From: Cupriavidus sp. EM10
GTDB lineage: Bacteria > Pseudomonadota > Gammaproteobacteria > Burkholderiales > Burkholderiaceae
Reading direction: 5' to 3'
Assembly: GCF_018729255.1 (NCBI RefSeq)
Contig: NZ_CP076061.1
Coordinates: 2,108,001 to 2,172,000, forward strand
Length of the DNA: 64,000 nucleotides
Shown here: positions 1 through 8,378 of the stretch, in pieces
How positions within the stretch are numbered: position 1 is the stretch's first letter
Layout of the letters: each line of letters opens with the position of its first letter
Translations under genes and position numbers: made by a program
Notes under the pieces: model-generated
Told to the model about the DNA's origin: nothing
Databases searched by the model: none
What the model saw: only the letters and a program-made list of their open reading frames with translations

Positions 1-2
1 TA

Positions 3-494
3 CTAGGTTGCCGTTCTGTTGCCTGTGCGCAGCCACCGCAGGCTGTCATCGAGAGCTGCCTTCTCGGGTATTCGACGACTGCCGGTATTTCTGTCGCGAT
101 GGGGGAGAGCGGGCACCAGGTGCTCGAAGAAGTCCGAGGGTACCGCCTGACCTGGCCGGAGCGGTTGCGAGCGCCTCGTGTTGGCTACGCCATCAGCCAC
201 AGCGGCAACAACGATTATGTATTCGTCGAAAACCATCGCGGTTACGTAAAGCGTGCCATACCGCTCACGCAATGGAAGCCGGCACCGCTGGAAGTCCCAC
301 TGCGCGCGCGCTACGGCGTCGTCAGCCAGGGGGCAAGCCGATATGCGTGCGTGGTGGAGGGTCTCGGGCAGGGTTCGGCGGCTTTTGTCATGGCGGGATA
401 CATCGGGAAGTTTCCGCCTGCGAAAGGCAAACGTATCCAACTCTACTATGCAGTAGCCGATACAAGAACATTGGAGGGCTTCAAGCCAGGCTGA
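3..494 (+). CDS. Hypothetical protein, 5'-truncated by the window edge
   Basis: The frame is open from the first codon of the window to a TGA at 492-494, so the gene probably begins upstream. An internal ATG at 99 would give 131 residues. I do not recognise the family. The visible part has a mixed alpha/beta-like composition (for example GYAISHSGNNDYVFVENH), and the first codons (LGCRSVACAQ) could be the end of a lipoprotein or export signal, but this is a guess. It converges on the thioredoxin-like gene. A long opposite-strand frame also covers the interval. I prefer this strand because its protein looks less arginine-biased. Confidence 0.4.
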   Translation, partial: LGCRSVACAQPPQAVIESCLLGYSTTAGISVAMGESGHQVLEEVRGYRLTWPERLRAPRVGYAISHSGNNDYVFVENHRGYVKRAIPLTQWKPAPLEVPLRARYGVVSQGASRYACVVEGLGQGSAAFVMAGYIGKFPPAKGKRIQLYYAVADTRTLEGFKPG

Positions 495-560
495 TCCGTT
501 CAAGGCACGAATCGAACGTTCAGTGGGACAAAGCGAACCCCACATGGGCCCTGCGGGAAA

Positions 561-887
561 TCACTGGTCGATCTTGCGCATGGCCTCGGTAATGTCCCGG
601 GTATCGCCCGGCCGCACCAGCCGCGCCACTTCCTGGCCGTCGCGCAGGAATACCAGCGTGGGCCACAGCTTCACGCGGAAGGATCGGCCCAGCGGGCGTC
701 CGCTGCCGTCCTCGACCTTGATATGGCCGATGTCCGGATGCTGGCCGAACGCCGATTCGATCAGCGGTTGCGCGCGCTGGCAGAAGCCGCACCACGGCGT
801 GCCGAACTCCAGGATCGTGGCGCCGCGCAGCGCGTCGATCTCGTCGCGCGACGGTTCTTTGGTGGCGAAGGTGTGCGTCATGCTCAT
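561..887 (-). CDS. Thioredoxin-family protein (CGFC active site)
   Basis: Small thiol-disulfide protein of about 108 residues with the redox motif WCGFC in the thioredoxin position (after LEFGTP) and the cis-proline context LWPTLVF. The start at 887 is chosen because GGAG lies 8 bases upstream and the product begins MSMTHTF. Longer starts add a poorly structured stretch. No signal peptide is seen, so it probably acts in the cytoplasm. It lies 81 bases downstream of the helicase gene on the same strand and may be co-transcribed with it. The CGFC dipeptide differs from the classic CGPC, so the redox potential may differ. Confidence 0.85.
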   Translation of the reverse strand: MSMTHTFATKEPSRDEIDALRGATILEFGTPWCGFCQRAQPLIESAFGQHPDIGHIKVEDGSGRPLGRSFRVKLWPTLVFLRDGQEVARLVRPGDTRDITEAMRKIDQ

Positions 888-968
888 CGGTGGGGCTCCG
901 TCGATACACGAATGTCTGGCGAAATCGCTATGCCGTGACACGCGAATTCCGCGCCAGCGGCGTAGCCG

Positions 969-3302
969 TCATTCTGCCAGCGACACCGGACGCGCGTGCG
1001 CCGCAGGCCCGGTAAGAATTTCCCACCATGCCGGCAACAGTGCCTGCACCTCGGACCGTGCGTAGCGGTCGTCGATCAGCCAGACCACGCCGCGATCCTG
1101 CTGGGTGCGGATCACGCGGCCGGCCGCCTGCACCACCTTGCGCAGTCCGGGATACAGATAGGCGTAGTCGTAGCCCTGCCCGAACACCGTTTCCATGCGC
1201 TCGCGCAACTGCTCGTTGACGGGATTGATCTGCGGCAGGCCCAGCGTGGCGACGAAGGCGCCGATCAGGCGGTCGCCGGGCAGGTCTACACCTTCGGAAA
1301 ACACGCCCCCAAGCACCGCGAAGCCGATACCCTGGCCGCCCGGCGCGAAGGCTTCGAGAAAGCCCGCCTGGCCTGCCTCGGTCATGCCGCGCGCCTGCGA
1401 CCACGTTGGAATGCCTGGGTGATCGGCCGCCAGCAGCGCGGCGGCCTGCTGCAGATAGTCGTGACTGCTGAAAAACGCCAGGTAGTTGCCGGGCCGTCGC
1501 GCAAACTGGTCGGCCATCAGCTGCACGATGGCGGGCAGCGATCGCTGCCGCTGGGCGTAGCGCGTGGTGATATGGCGTGCCACGTGCACGTCGAGCTGTT
1601 CGGCCTGGAACGGCGACGGCACCTCCACCGAGACCGCGCTGGCCGGCAGCCCCAGCAGGTTGCGGTAGTAGTCGGCCGGCTGCAGCGTGGCCGAAAACAG
1701 CGTGGTCGAATGCGCGCCCGCGAAGCGCGGGGCCAGGTACGGCGCCGGCAGCAGGTTGCGCACGCACAGGTCGGCGTCCACGCCCGTCCGCTTGCGCGGC
1801 GTGCGCGTGATGTCGAACAGCGAATGCTTGCCGCCGTACTCGGTCATCTGCTCGGCCAGCCGCAGGAAGTGCATTGCGTCGAAGTAGAACCGCTCCAGCG
1901 CGGCGTCATGCCGCTGCGGATGCTCGCTCATGTCGTCGATGATGGCCGTGCAGAGCTGCATCAGGGCCTCGACAAAGGCGGCGGGTTCCTCGTCGCGCGT
2001 TTCATAGGCCGCGTCGCCTGACTTGGCCAGCGTGTTCCACTGGCGATAGACACGGTCCATCGGCCGCTTCAGTGCGCCCGGCGCGGCCAGCCGCACACCA
2101 CGGAACGCCGCATGGTCCAGCGTGGACGTGTACATCGCACGGCCCCGGTCCACCAGGTTGTGCGCCTCGTCCACCAGCACGCTGACGCGCCATTCGTTCA
2201 TCGCGGTCAGCATGTACAGCAGGGCGCTGCGGTCGAAGTAGTAGTTGTAGTCGCCCACCACCAGGTCGCTCCAGCGGATCATCTCCTGGGCCAGGTAGTA
2301 CGGGCACACCTGATGCGCGCGGGCGATCTCGCGCGTGGTGGCGCGGTCCAGCAGCGGCGCGCGGCTGGCGGCGTCGCGGGCGGCGGGCAGGCGGTCGTAG
2401 AAGCCCTGCGCCAGCGGGCATGATTCGCCATGGCAGGCCAGGTCGGGATGCTCGCAGGCCTTGTCGCGCGCGGTCAGTTCCAGTACGCGCAGCGGCGTCT
2501 CGTCGGCATTCTGGCGAAGCTGCCGCGTGGCATGCAGCGCCACGGCGCGGCCGGTGGAACGCGCGGACAGGAAGAATACCTTGTCGATGCGCTGCGTCGG
2601 CATGGCCTTGAGCGCCGGAAACACCGTGCCGATCGACTTGCCGATGCCGGTCGGCGCCTGCGCCATCAGCGTGCGCGCCGACGCGTTGGCCTTGTAGACC
2701 GATTCCGCCAGCAGCCGCTGGCCGTCGCGGAAGGTGCCATGCGGAAACGCCAGCGCCGCCAGCCCGGCATCGCGGCCAGTGCGGTGCGCGGCCTCGCGCT
2801 CGGCCCAGTGCATGAAGCGGCGGCAGCTGTCCTCGAAGAACTCACGCAGCGCGTCGGCTTCGAATCGCTCCTTGAGCACGCGTTCCTGCTGGCTGACGAT
2901 GTCGAAATAGACCAGCGCCACGTCGATCTGCTTCAGTTCGCGCGACGCGCACAGCAGCCAGCCGTAGATCTTGGCCTGGGCCCAATGCAGGGCCTGATGG
3001 TTCTGCGCAATCTCCACCTTCTGCCCGCGCACCGTCTTGATTTCCTCGACCCGGTTGGTCACCGGGTTGTAGCCATCGGCCCGGCCGCGCACGCGCAGGC
3101 CCTCGAAATCGCCCGAAAGCGGCACTTCGGACTCATACCCGGGCCCGCGCCGGCTGGTCACCACGCCATGCCCGGCCACGCCTTCCTGCCCGGTGGGCGA
3201 TGGCGTGAAGCGCAGGTCGAGGTCGCCCGCCTTGGCCGTGAACTCGCACAGGGTGCGGACGGCGACGGTATAGTGGGGCGAATTGGCGGAAGTGGCGGAC
3301 AA
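969..3302 (-). CDS. PD-(D/E)XK nuclease-helicase fusion, Rad3/XPD-DinG type
   Basis: Superfamily 2 DNA helicase of about 777 residues. The N-terminal 150 residues look like a PD-(D/E)XK nuclease (GRADGY near 74-79, EEIKT near 86-90). Then come Walker A APTGIGKS (about 216-224), four cysteines spaced as an XPD-type iron-sulfur cluster (about 283, 290, 295, 333), the DEAH box VDEAHN (about 377-382), and C-terminal motifs including QAAGRVIR. Family knowledge: such proteins unwind damaged or structured DNA. Start: homology-like sequence begins at HYTVAVRTLCEF, and no ATG lies between there and the LexA box. The TTG at 3302 is my choice. An ATG at 3467 would run through the LexA box and into exonuclease III and is unlikely. 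Confidence 0.85.
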   Translation of the reverse strand: MSATSANSPHYTVAVRTLCEFTAKAGDLDLRFTPSPTGQEGVAGHGVVTSRRGPGYESEVPLSGDFEGLRVRGRADGYNPVTNRVEEIKTVRGQKVEIAQNHQALHWAQAKIYGWLLCASRELKQIDVALVYFDIVSQQERVLKERFEADALREFFEDSCRRFMHWAEREAAHRTGRDAGLAALAFPHGTFRDGQRLLAESVYKANASARTLMAQAPTGIGKSIGTVFPALKAMPTQRIDKVFFLSARSTGRAVALHATRQLRQNADETPLRVLELTARDKACEHPDLACHGESCPLAQGFYDRLPAARDAASRAPLLDRATTREIARAHQVCPYYLAQEMIRWSDLVVGDYNYYFDRSALLYMLTAMNEWRVSVLVDEAHNLVDRGRAMYTSTLDHAAFRGVRLAAPGALKRPMDRVYRQWNTLAKSGDAAYETRDEEPAAFVEALMQLCTAIIDDMSEHPQRHDAALERFYFDAMHFLRLAEQMTEYGGKHSLFDITRTPRKRTGVDADLCVRNLLPAPYLAPRFAGAHSTTLFSATLQPADYYRNLLGLPASAVSVEVPSPFQAEQLDVHVARHITTRYAQRQRSLPAIVQLMADQFARRPGNYLAFFSSHDYLQQAAALLAADHPGIPTWSQARGMTEAGQAGFLEAFAPGGQGIGFAVLGGVFSEGVDLPGDRLIGAFVATLGLPQINPVNEQLRERMETVFGQGYDYAYLYPGLRKVVQAAGRVIRTQQDRGVVWLIDDRYARSEVQALLPAWWEILTGPAAHARPVSLAE

Positions 3303-3330
3303 GGCGCAGATCGGGGTGGAAAACGCAGGA

Positions 3331-3346
3331 CTGTATGAATATACAG
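3331..3346. promoter_or_regulatory. LexA (SOS) box
   Basis: CTGTATGAATATACAG matches the gammaproteobacterial-type consensus CTG-N10-CAG with an AT-rich alternating core. It sits in the divergent region between the helicase-nuclease (start about 3302) and exonuclease III (start 3421), so it could control either or both in response to DNA damage. Confidence 0.8.
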
Positions 3347-3420
3347 TGATCGGACACCGACAGGAAATTCCGGCGCGGGAATTTATGATGGAAACCGGCC
3401 AGAACCGCGAGGACTTTCCG

Positions 3421-4359
3421 ATGCATCCGCTCAAGATCGCCACCTTCAATATCAACGGCGTGCGCACGCGCCTGCAGGCGCTGCTGAACTGGCTGGAACG
3501 CGAATCGCCCGACGTGGCCTGCCTGCAGGAGCTGAAGACCGTGGACGAAGGCTTCCCGATCGACGAAATACGCGCCGCCGGCTACGGGGCAATCTGGCAC
3601 GGCCAGAAATCGTGGAACGGCGTGGCCATCCTGGCCAAGGGCGCCGATCCGGTGGAAGTGCGGCGCGGCCTGCCCGGCGGCGACGATGACACGCAGAGCC
3701 GCTACCTGGAAGCCGCCGTCGAAGGCGTGCTGATTGCCTGCCTGTACCTGCCCAACGGCAATCCGCAGCCTGGGCCGAAGTTCCACTACAAGCTGGCGTG
3801 GTTCGAACGGCTGATCCGGCACGCGCAGACGCTGCTCGATAGCGGCCACCCGGTGGTCATCGCCGGCGACTACAACGTGGTGCCGACCGACGACGACATC
3901 TACAACACCCGGTCATGGCTCAAGGACGCGCTGCTGCAACCGGAAAGCCGCGAATGCTACCGGCGGCTGCTGGCGCAGGGCTGGACCGATGCGCTGCGTG
4001 CGCGCTATCCGGACGAGAAGATCTACACGTTCTGGGATTACTTTCGCCAGCACTGGCAGACCAATTCGGGGTTGCGGATCGACCATCTGCTGCTGAGTCC
4101 GGACCTGCGCATGCGCGATGCCGGCGTCGACAAATGGGTGCGGGGCGAGGAAAAGGCCAGCGACCACGCGCCGACGTGGGTGGTGATCGAAAGCGGTGGA
4201 GAGGCAGCCAAGCCGGCGGCGAAGAAAGCGCCTGCTGCGAAGAAGGTGGCGGCGAAGAAGGTCGCCGCGAAGAAGGTCGCTACAAAGAAGGCAGCTGCGA
4301 AGACGCCCGCTGCAAAGAAAGCCCCAGCCAAAAAAGCCGTAAAAAAGCCATCCCCGTAA
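3421..4359 (+). CDS. xth: Exodeoxyribonuclease III with lysine/alanine-rich C-terminal tail
   Basis: Mg-dependent AP endonuclease / 3'-5' exonuclease for base excision repair, 313 residues. Family motifs are present: IATFNINGVR at the N-terminus, the catalytic glutamate in CLQELK (E37), GDYNVVPTDDDI, and the catalytic SDHAP near 247-251. The catalytic domain ends near residue 257. The last ~50 residues are a run of AAKK/VAAKK-type repeats, as in histone H1-like or AlgP-like tails, and probably bind DNA. The ATG at 3421 has GAGGA 7 bases upstream. An open frame extends further upstream but runs through the LexA box. It is divergent from the helicase. Confidence 0.93.
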   Translation: MHPLKIATFNINGVRTRLQALLNWLERESPDVACLQELKTVDEGFPIDEIRAAGYGAIWHGQKSWNGVAILAKGADPVEVRRGLPGGDDDTQSRYLEAAVEGVLIACLYLPNGNPQPGPKFHYKLAWFERLIRHAQTLLDSGHPVVIAGDYNVVPTDDDIYNTRSWLKDALLQPESRECYRRLLAQGWTDALRARYPDEKIYTFWDYFRQHWQTNSGLRIDHLLLSPDLRMRDAGVDKWVRGEEKASDHAPTWVVIESGGEAAKPAAKKAPAAKKVAAKKVAAKKVATKKAAAKTPAAKKAPAKKAVKKPSP

Positions 4360-4360
4360 A

Positions 4361-4389
4361 CAAAAAAATCGCCGGGGACGATCCCGGCG
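4361..4389 (-). terminator. Rho-independent terminator of the TetR operon
   Basis: On the minus strand a 7-bp stem CGCCGGG/CCCGGCG (4370-4389) is followed by GATTTTTTT. It lies 80 bases after the TetR gene. A second GC-rich hairpin (GACGCCCG/CGGGCGTC, 4405-4436) lies between and lacks a T-run. Confidence 0.7.
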
Positions 4390-4468
4390 TCGGAGAAATC
4401 GGGTGACGCCCGTCGTGAGAGCGGACGGCGGGCGTCGGGCGCCTGAACCGGGGCGCCCAGAAAATCGT

Positions 4469-5074
4469 TCAGGCCAGGGCCGGCTCGTGCTCGGCCACTG
4501 CGCACATCGATCCGCGCACGGCGCCCAGCAGCATGTCGGCTGCGGCATCCAGGCGATCGGATGAACCGGACATCCGCGCCGTGATGATGCCGTTCTGGAT
4601 CGCGCCATACAGCACCTTGGCCAGCAACTGCGGCGGCACCGGGTACGGCACCCCGCGCTCGGCTTCCGCGCGGCGCAGCAGGTTGGTGATCCAGGTCTCG
4701 TTGGCCTGGAAATGCGCCTGCAGGTAGCTGCGGATCGCATCGGGCAGCGCCAGTACCTCGGCGGACAGCATGCCGGCCAGGCAGATCTGGTTCAGCTCCA
4801 GGTCGTTGCGCAGCGGGCCGACATAGCGCTCGGCCTGCTCGATCAGCGGCAGCGAAGTGTCGATGGCCGCCAGCCGGGCCTGCGAGCGTTCACGGTACAG
4901 GCGCACCACTTCCAGCACCAGGTCGTCCTTGGCGGGGAAGTAGTAGTGGATGCTCGATGTCTTCACGCCTACCAGCTCCGCCAGGTCGCGGTAGCTGAAA
5001 CCGTTGTAGCCCCGTTGCCGGATCAGCACGGAGGCGTGCTCGAGCAGTTGATCGCGTACGGAATGCGTTTTCAT
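4469..5074 (-). CDS. TetR/AcrR-family transcriptional regulator
   Basis: One-component repressor of 201 residues. The N-terminal helix-turn-helix reads GFSYRDLAELVGVKTSSIHYYFPAKDDLV, typical of the family (YYF before the K helix). The C-terminal ligand domain is variable and gives no clue to the effector. It is the last of three genes in one direction, after the YTDGAR-repeat protein and the 33-residue membrane peptide. The TATCTA-N4-TAGATA palindromes upstream of that set are candidate operators for it (inference). No strong ribosome-binding site is visible before the ATG. Confidence 0.9.
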   Translation of the reverse strand: MKTHSVRDQLLEHASVLIRQRGYNGFSYRDLAELVGVKTSSIHYYFPAKDDLVLEVVRLYRERSQARLAAIDTSLPLIEQAERYVGPLRNDLELNQICLAGMLSAEVLALPDAIRSYLQAHFQANETWITNLLRRAEAERGVPYPVPPQLLAKVLYGAIQNGIITARMSGSSDRLDAAADMLLGAVRGSMCAVAEHEPALA

Positions 5075-5135
5075 TTCACTTGTCCGCGCGCCTTGCGGGC
5101 GCCAGACCCTCCGGTTGTTCGCTGGTTCGTCCAGA

Positions 5136-5237
5136 TCAGACGGTCAGCGTCTGCGCAACCAGCGAGAGGACTGCGCCGCTGGTGATGCAGAGCACCACCC
5201 AGCCGCCCAGGATCAGGGCTGTGTCACGCAAGGTCAT
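5136..5237 (-). CDS. Small hydrophobic peptide (33 residues)
   Basis: Short frame beginning MTLRDTALILGGWVVLC and ending AQTLTV. Residues 7-29 are hydrophobic and could form one membrane helix. The start has GGAG 7 bases upstream (ATGGAGTTTGATCATG), which is the main support. It lies between the YTDGAR-repeat gene and the TetR gene on the same strand, with 67 bases to the repeat gene and 61 to TetR. I do not recognise the family. Translation is not proven. Confidence 0.5.
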   Translation of the reverse strand: MTLRDTALILGGWVVLCITSGAVLSLVAQTLTV

Positions 5238-5304
5238 GATCAAACTCCATGTTTCTGTTCCGGCCGTGCTCCGGTATGGCTACCGGGCCACGGCCACTGC
5301 GGGC

Positions 5305-5820
5305 TCAGGCCAGCGCGCCGTCGGTGTACACGTCGAAGCTGCGCGACGGTTCGGACGACACGCCCGTGCGGTCCAGGCCGGCGACGGTGCGGGCACCATC
5401 GGTGTACGGGTCGAACTTGCCGACCTTGGCGCCGTCGGTGAACGGGTCGGCCTTGCCGACGCGGGCACCATCGGTGTAGGCATCACGATTGCCGATGCTT
5501 GCAACAAGGCCGTCACGGTTCGTCACGCGGGCACCGTCGGTGTAGACGCTGCGGGTGCCGATGGTGGCCACCAGGCCGTCACGGTTGGTCACACGTGCAC
5601 CTTCGGTGTAGACATCGCGGCTGCCGATGCGGGCGCCTTCGCTGAAGGAATCGAACTTGCCTTGGCGGGCGCCATCGGTAAAGGCGCTGCGTTGGTCTTG
5701 TACGCGATAGCTGTAACCGTAGACTTCGCCGGTCTTCTGGGCGGCGGGGGCGGCCTGGACAGCGCCAGTCACGAATGCGGCGGCGAGGGCGGCGGCGGTA
5801 ACGATGGTCTTGGCGTTCAT
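5305..5820 (-). CDS. Secreted YTDGAR-repeat protein
   Basis: 171 residues with a clear Sec signal peptide (MNAKTIVTAAALAAAFVTGAVQA, cleavage likely near residue 23). The mature part is eight copies of a short motif, x[YF][TS][DE]GA[RK], at spacings of roughly 12-22 residues, often followed by a G/N-x-[RKF]-D segment; examples are VYTDGARVTNRDG and PFTDGAKVGKFD. There is no recognisable enzyme domain and no cysteine in the mature part. AAGGAG lies 7 bases before the ATG. A shorter paralogue lies at 26109-26411. Function unknown; a periplasmic or surface structural or binding role is a guess. It is first in the set leading to the TetR gene and has operator-like palindromes upstream. Confidence 0.85.
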   Translation of the reverse strand: MNAKTIVTAAALAAAFVTGAVQAAPAAQKTGEVYGYSYRVQDQRSAFTDGARQGKFDSFSEGARIGSRDVYTEGARVTNRDGLVATIGTRSVYTDGARVTNRDGLVASIGNRDAYTDGARVGKADPFTDGAKVGKFDPYTDGARTVAGLDRTGVSSEPSRSFDVYTDGALA

Positions 5821-5912
5821 GATGCTCTCCTTTGCAAGGCCGGCGATCTCGGTTCGTGTGGGGATCGCTGGCCGATGTCTGTGCTACGAATCAGGGCCTT
5901 TTCTGCGCGTTG

Positions 5913-5930
5913 CTATCTACTGCTAGATAG
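5913..5930. promoter_or_regulatory. Operator-like palindrome CTATCTA-N4-TAGATAG
   Basis: Perfect inverted repeat CTATCTA ctgc TAGATAG, 93 bases upstream of the YTDGAR-repeat gene. Size and symmetry fit a TetR-family operator. The local TetR protein (4469-5074) is the natural candidate binder. Confidence 0.55.
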
Positions 5931-6045
5931 ACACTTGGTGCTAAAAAAGACCGCTTCCGGTACTGACAAACAACCTTGTAATGCTTTGGATTCTGCTGCG
6001 CTGCTGGTTTCGCTTGCTGCGTTGCGTCGTCCATGGCTCGAATGT

Positions 6046-6061
6046 TATCTACTACTAGATA
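6046..6061. promoter_or_regulatory. Second operator-like palindrome TATCTA-N4-TAGATA
   Basis: Perfect inverted repeat TATCTA ctac TAGATA, the same core as the site at 5913-5930 and 133 bases from it. Two copies of one core in a non-coding stretch make chance less likely. The stretch 5821-6154 holds these two sites and otherwise no gene that I can support. Confidence 0.5.
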
Positions 6062-6154
6062 GATAAGCAAGGGAAATTTGGAGAAATTGCGATGCGATAG
6101 GTGGAGTGGCTACTCTAATGAGCGGGGCTGCTCATCGTAATTTATTGAATTTAA

Positions 6155-6194
6155 AGAAAAAAGCGGCGATGCCCCGAGCCGGGAACATCGCCGC
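6155..6194 (-). terminator. Terminator of the FAH/VOC transcript
   Basis: On the minus strand GCGGCGATG/CATCGCCGC form a 9-bp stem (6163-6171 with 6186-6194) followed by a T-rich run (6155-6162). It lies 24 bases after the FAH gene stop. Confidence 0.75.
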
Positions 6195-6217
6195 CTTGGC
6201 AGTGCAGGAAACGCGCT

Positions 6218-6913
6218 TTAGCGCTTGCCGATCGCAAAAGCGATCTCGCCGACACCTTCCACGCCAGCTGTCACGGCGTCGCCCGGGTTCAGCGCACCCA
6301 CGCCAGCCGGGGTGCCGGTGAAGATCAGGTCGCCCGGCTGCAGCGTCATGGCTTCGGAGATATACGAGATGACATCGGCCACGGGCCAGATCAGCTCGGT
6401 CAGGTCGCCTTCCTGGCGCGTTTCGCCGTTGACCTTGAGCCAAATGGCGCCCTTCGACGGATGGCCGATCGACGAAGCCGGCTGCAGCGGACCGCACGGG
6501 CCCGACGCGTCGAAGGACTTCGACCAGTCCCAGGGGCGGCTCATCTTCTTGGCCACGTCCTGCAGGTCGCGGCGGGTCAGGTCGACACCGACCCCGTAGC
6601 CCCACACCAGATCCAGCGCCTGCTCGGGCTTGACGTTGGCGCCAGCCTTGCCGATGGCCACCACCAGTTCGATCTCGTGATGCAGGTTCTCGGTCATCGG
6701 CGGATACGGCACCGTGCCTTCGGCCGCCACCACGGCGTCAGCCGGCTTGGTGAAGAAGAACGGCGGCTCGCGGTCGGGGTCCTTGCCCATCTCGCGGGCA
6801 TGCGCGGCGTAGTTGCGGCCCACGCAGAACACGCGGCGGATCGGAAAACGGGCCTCGCTGCCGGCCACCGCCACGCTGGGCTGCGGCGCCGGTTGGATCA
6901 CGAAATCGGTCAT
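6218..6913 (-). CDS. Fumarylacetoacetate hydrolase family protein, fumarylpyruvate hydrolase-like
   Basis: 231 residues, the short FAH form typical of fumarylpyruvate or acylpyruvate hydrolases of the gentisate/NagK type. The metal site is visible: NLHHEIELVVAIG (E-x-E) and the later GYGVGVDLTRRDLQ aspartate. RVFCVGRNYAAHA and FTGTPAGVGALNPGD are also family signatures. It hydrolyses a C-C bond in a ring-cleavage product. It lies 42 bases downstream of the VOC gene on the same strand, and the LysR gene is divergent, which suggests a small aromatic-acid catabolic unit. No gentisate dioxygenase is in view, so the substrate is an inference. Confidence 0.88.
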   Translation of the reverse strand: MTDFVIQPAPQPSVAVAGSEARFPIRRVFCVGRNYAAHAREMGKDPDREPPFFFTKPADAVVAAEGTVPYPPMTENLHHEIELVVAIGKAGANVKPEQALDLVWGYGVGVDLTRRDLQDVAKKMSRPWDWSKSFDASGPCGPLQPASSIGHPSKGAIWLKVNGETRQEGDLTELIWPVADVISYISEAMTLQPGDLIFTGTPAGVGALNPGDAVTAGVEGVGEIAFAIGKR

Positions 6914-6955
6914 GTCTCGCTCTGTCTCTATATAAGTAGGGGAATTCTTCGGTGA

Positions 6956-7378
6956 TTACTTCGCAAACACCTGGCTCATGTCGCCAAACGCCTTGAACTC
7001 GAGCGCGTTGCCCGACGGGTCCAGGAAGAACATCGTGGCCTGCTCGCCCACCTGGCCCTTGAAGCGCACGTGCGGCTCGATCACGAACTTCGTGCCGGCG
7101 CCGCGCAGCTTGTCGGCCAGGCGCTCCCATTCGGCCATCGGCAGGATGGCGCCGAAGTGGCGCACCGGCACGTCGTCGCCGTCCACGGCGCTGGTGGAGC
7201 GATGGCCGCACTCGTCCGGCGACAGGTGCGCCACCACCTGGTGGCCGTAGAAGTTGAAATCCACCCAGGCGTCGGAACTGCGGCCTTCGTCGCAGCCCAG
7301 CAGTTCGCCGTAGAACTGGCGTGCGGCGGCGAGATCGTGAACCGGAAAGGCAAGGTGGAACAGGGGGATGGCGCTCAT
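6956..7378 (-). CDS. VOC (glyoxalase/dioxygenase fold) protein
   Basis: 140 residues of the vicinal-oxygen-chelate fold: [24 protein letters not shown] at the N-terminus and [16 protein letters not shown] at the C-terminus. Likely metal ligands are the N-terminal histidine (FHLAF) and the C-terminal glutamate (LEF). The family includes extradiol dioxygenases and isomerases, so the reaction cannot be fixed. AGGAG lies 9 bases before the ATG. It precedes the FAH gene in the same transcript and is divergent from LysR. Confidence 0.85.
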   Translation of the reverse strand: MSAIPLFHLAFPVHDLAAARQFYGELLGCDEGRSSDAWVDFNFYGHQVVAHLSPDECGHRSTSAVDGDDVPVRHFGAILPMAEWERLADKLRGAGTKFVIEPHVRFKGQVGEQATMFFLDPSGNALEFKAFGDMSQVFAK

Positions 7379-7470
7379 GGCTGTGGCTCCTGTGACGGGC
7401 TGTTCTGGAATGTGTCGTTGATTGTAATCAGCAGAACTCGTAATATGAAACGAATCATTTTTGCCTAAGT

Positions 7471-7485
7471 ATCGAAAGTTTCGAT
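7471..7485. promoter_or_regulatory. Perfect palindrome ATCGAAA-G-TTTCGAT
   Basis: A 15-base inverted repeat just before the preferred LysR start at 7488, in the divergent region between the VOC and LysR genes. Possible operator or leader hairpin for LysR autoregulation. No experimental support can be read from sequence. Confidence 0.35.
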
Positions 7486-7487
7486 GC

Positions 7488-8366
7488 TTGAACCGCCCCT
7501 TGCTGCGCTATTTCAAGACCTTCCTGGTGGCTGCCGAGACCGGCTCCTTTTCTGCAGCAGGTGCCCGCCTGGGGCTGACACAGTCCGCCGTCAGCACCCA
7601 GATCCGGCGGCTGGAAGAGGACCTGGGCTGCACGCTGTTCGACCGGTCCGGCAAATCGGTGGCATTGAGCGACGAAGGCCGCCAGATGCTGGACGATGCC
7701 ACGCGCATCGTGGGCCTGTATGAGTCGATGAAAGGTGCGCGCGGGCAGCGCGACACGGCGCCGCTGGACCTGGGCGCCGTCTCCACCGTGCAATCGACGC
7801 TGCTGCCGCAGGCCATGCAGCGCTTCCGGGTGGCGCATCCCGATACCCACGTGAACATCGTGCCCGGCATGTCGACCCAGTTGCTGACCCAGGTGGACGC
7901 CCGCGAACTCGACATCGCCGTATTGGTAAGACCGCGCCTCGGCATTCCGCCAGAACTGAAATGGGTGCCGCTGATCCGCGAGCGATTCGTGGCCGTGGCG
8001 CCGCCCGAGGGGCCGGACAACCTGAAGGCGTTGCTGGAGACCGTGCCGTTTATCCGCTACAACCGCCATTCCACGGGCGGGCAACTGGTGGATCGCTACC
8101 TGCGGCGGCACCGGCTGTGGGTGCGCGAGGGCATGGAACTGGACGAGCCTGCCGTGATCCTGCAGATGGTGAGCGAGGGGCTGGGCTGCGCGATCATTCC
8201 GTCGGCGCTGGTGCCGCTGCGGCAGACGCCCAACATCAAGGAAGTGCTGATGCCGGGTCAGCCGCTGTATCGGGAGATCGGGGTACTGGTGCGGCAGTCG
8301 GCGCTCAAGCGTGCACCGGCTGCCGCGCTGATCGACGCGTTCGTGGCGGTCAGCCACGAACGCTGA
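7488..8366 (+). CDS. LysR-family transcriptional regulator
   Basis: About 292 residues with the winged helix-turn-helix [29 protein letters not shown] at the N-terminus and a PBP2-like effector domain. It is divergent from the VOC-FAH pair and so probably activates it (family knowledge plus position). No ATG precedes the conserved start. I choose TTG at 7488 ([13 protein letters not shown]), with a further TTG at 7461 as the alternative. It converges with the MFS gene, leaving only 12 bases between stops. Confidence 0.88.
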   Translation: MNRPLLRYFKTFLVAAETGSFSAAGARLGLTQSAVSTQIRRLEEDLGCTLFDRSGKSVALSDEGRQMLDDATRIVGLYESMKGARGQRDTAPLDLGAVSTVQSTLLPQAMQRFRVAHPDTHVNIVPGMSTQLLTQVDARELDIAVLVRPRLGIPPELKWVPLIRERFVAVAPPEGPDNLKALLETVPFIRYNRHSTGGQLVDRYLRRHRLWVREGMELDEPAVILQMVSEGLGCAIIPSALVPLRQTPNIKEVLMPGQPLYREIGVLVRQSALKRAPAAALIDAFVAVSHER

Positions 8367-8378
8367 GGGATAGGAAGG

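Noticed and set aside
3303..3467. ATG 3467 as start of the helicase
   Set aside because: The added 55 residues have no family similarity, read through the LexA box and overlap the exonuclease III start.
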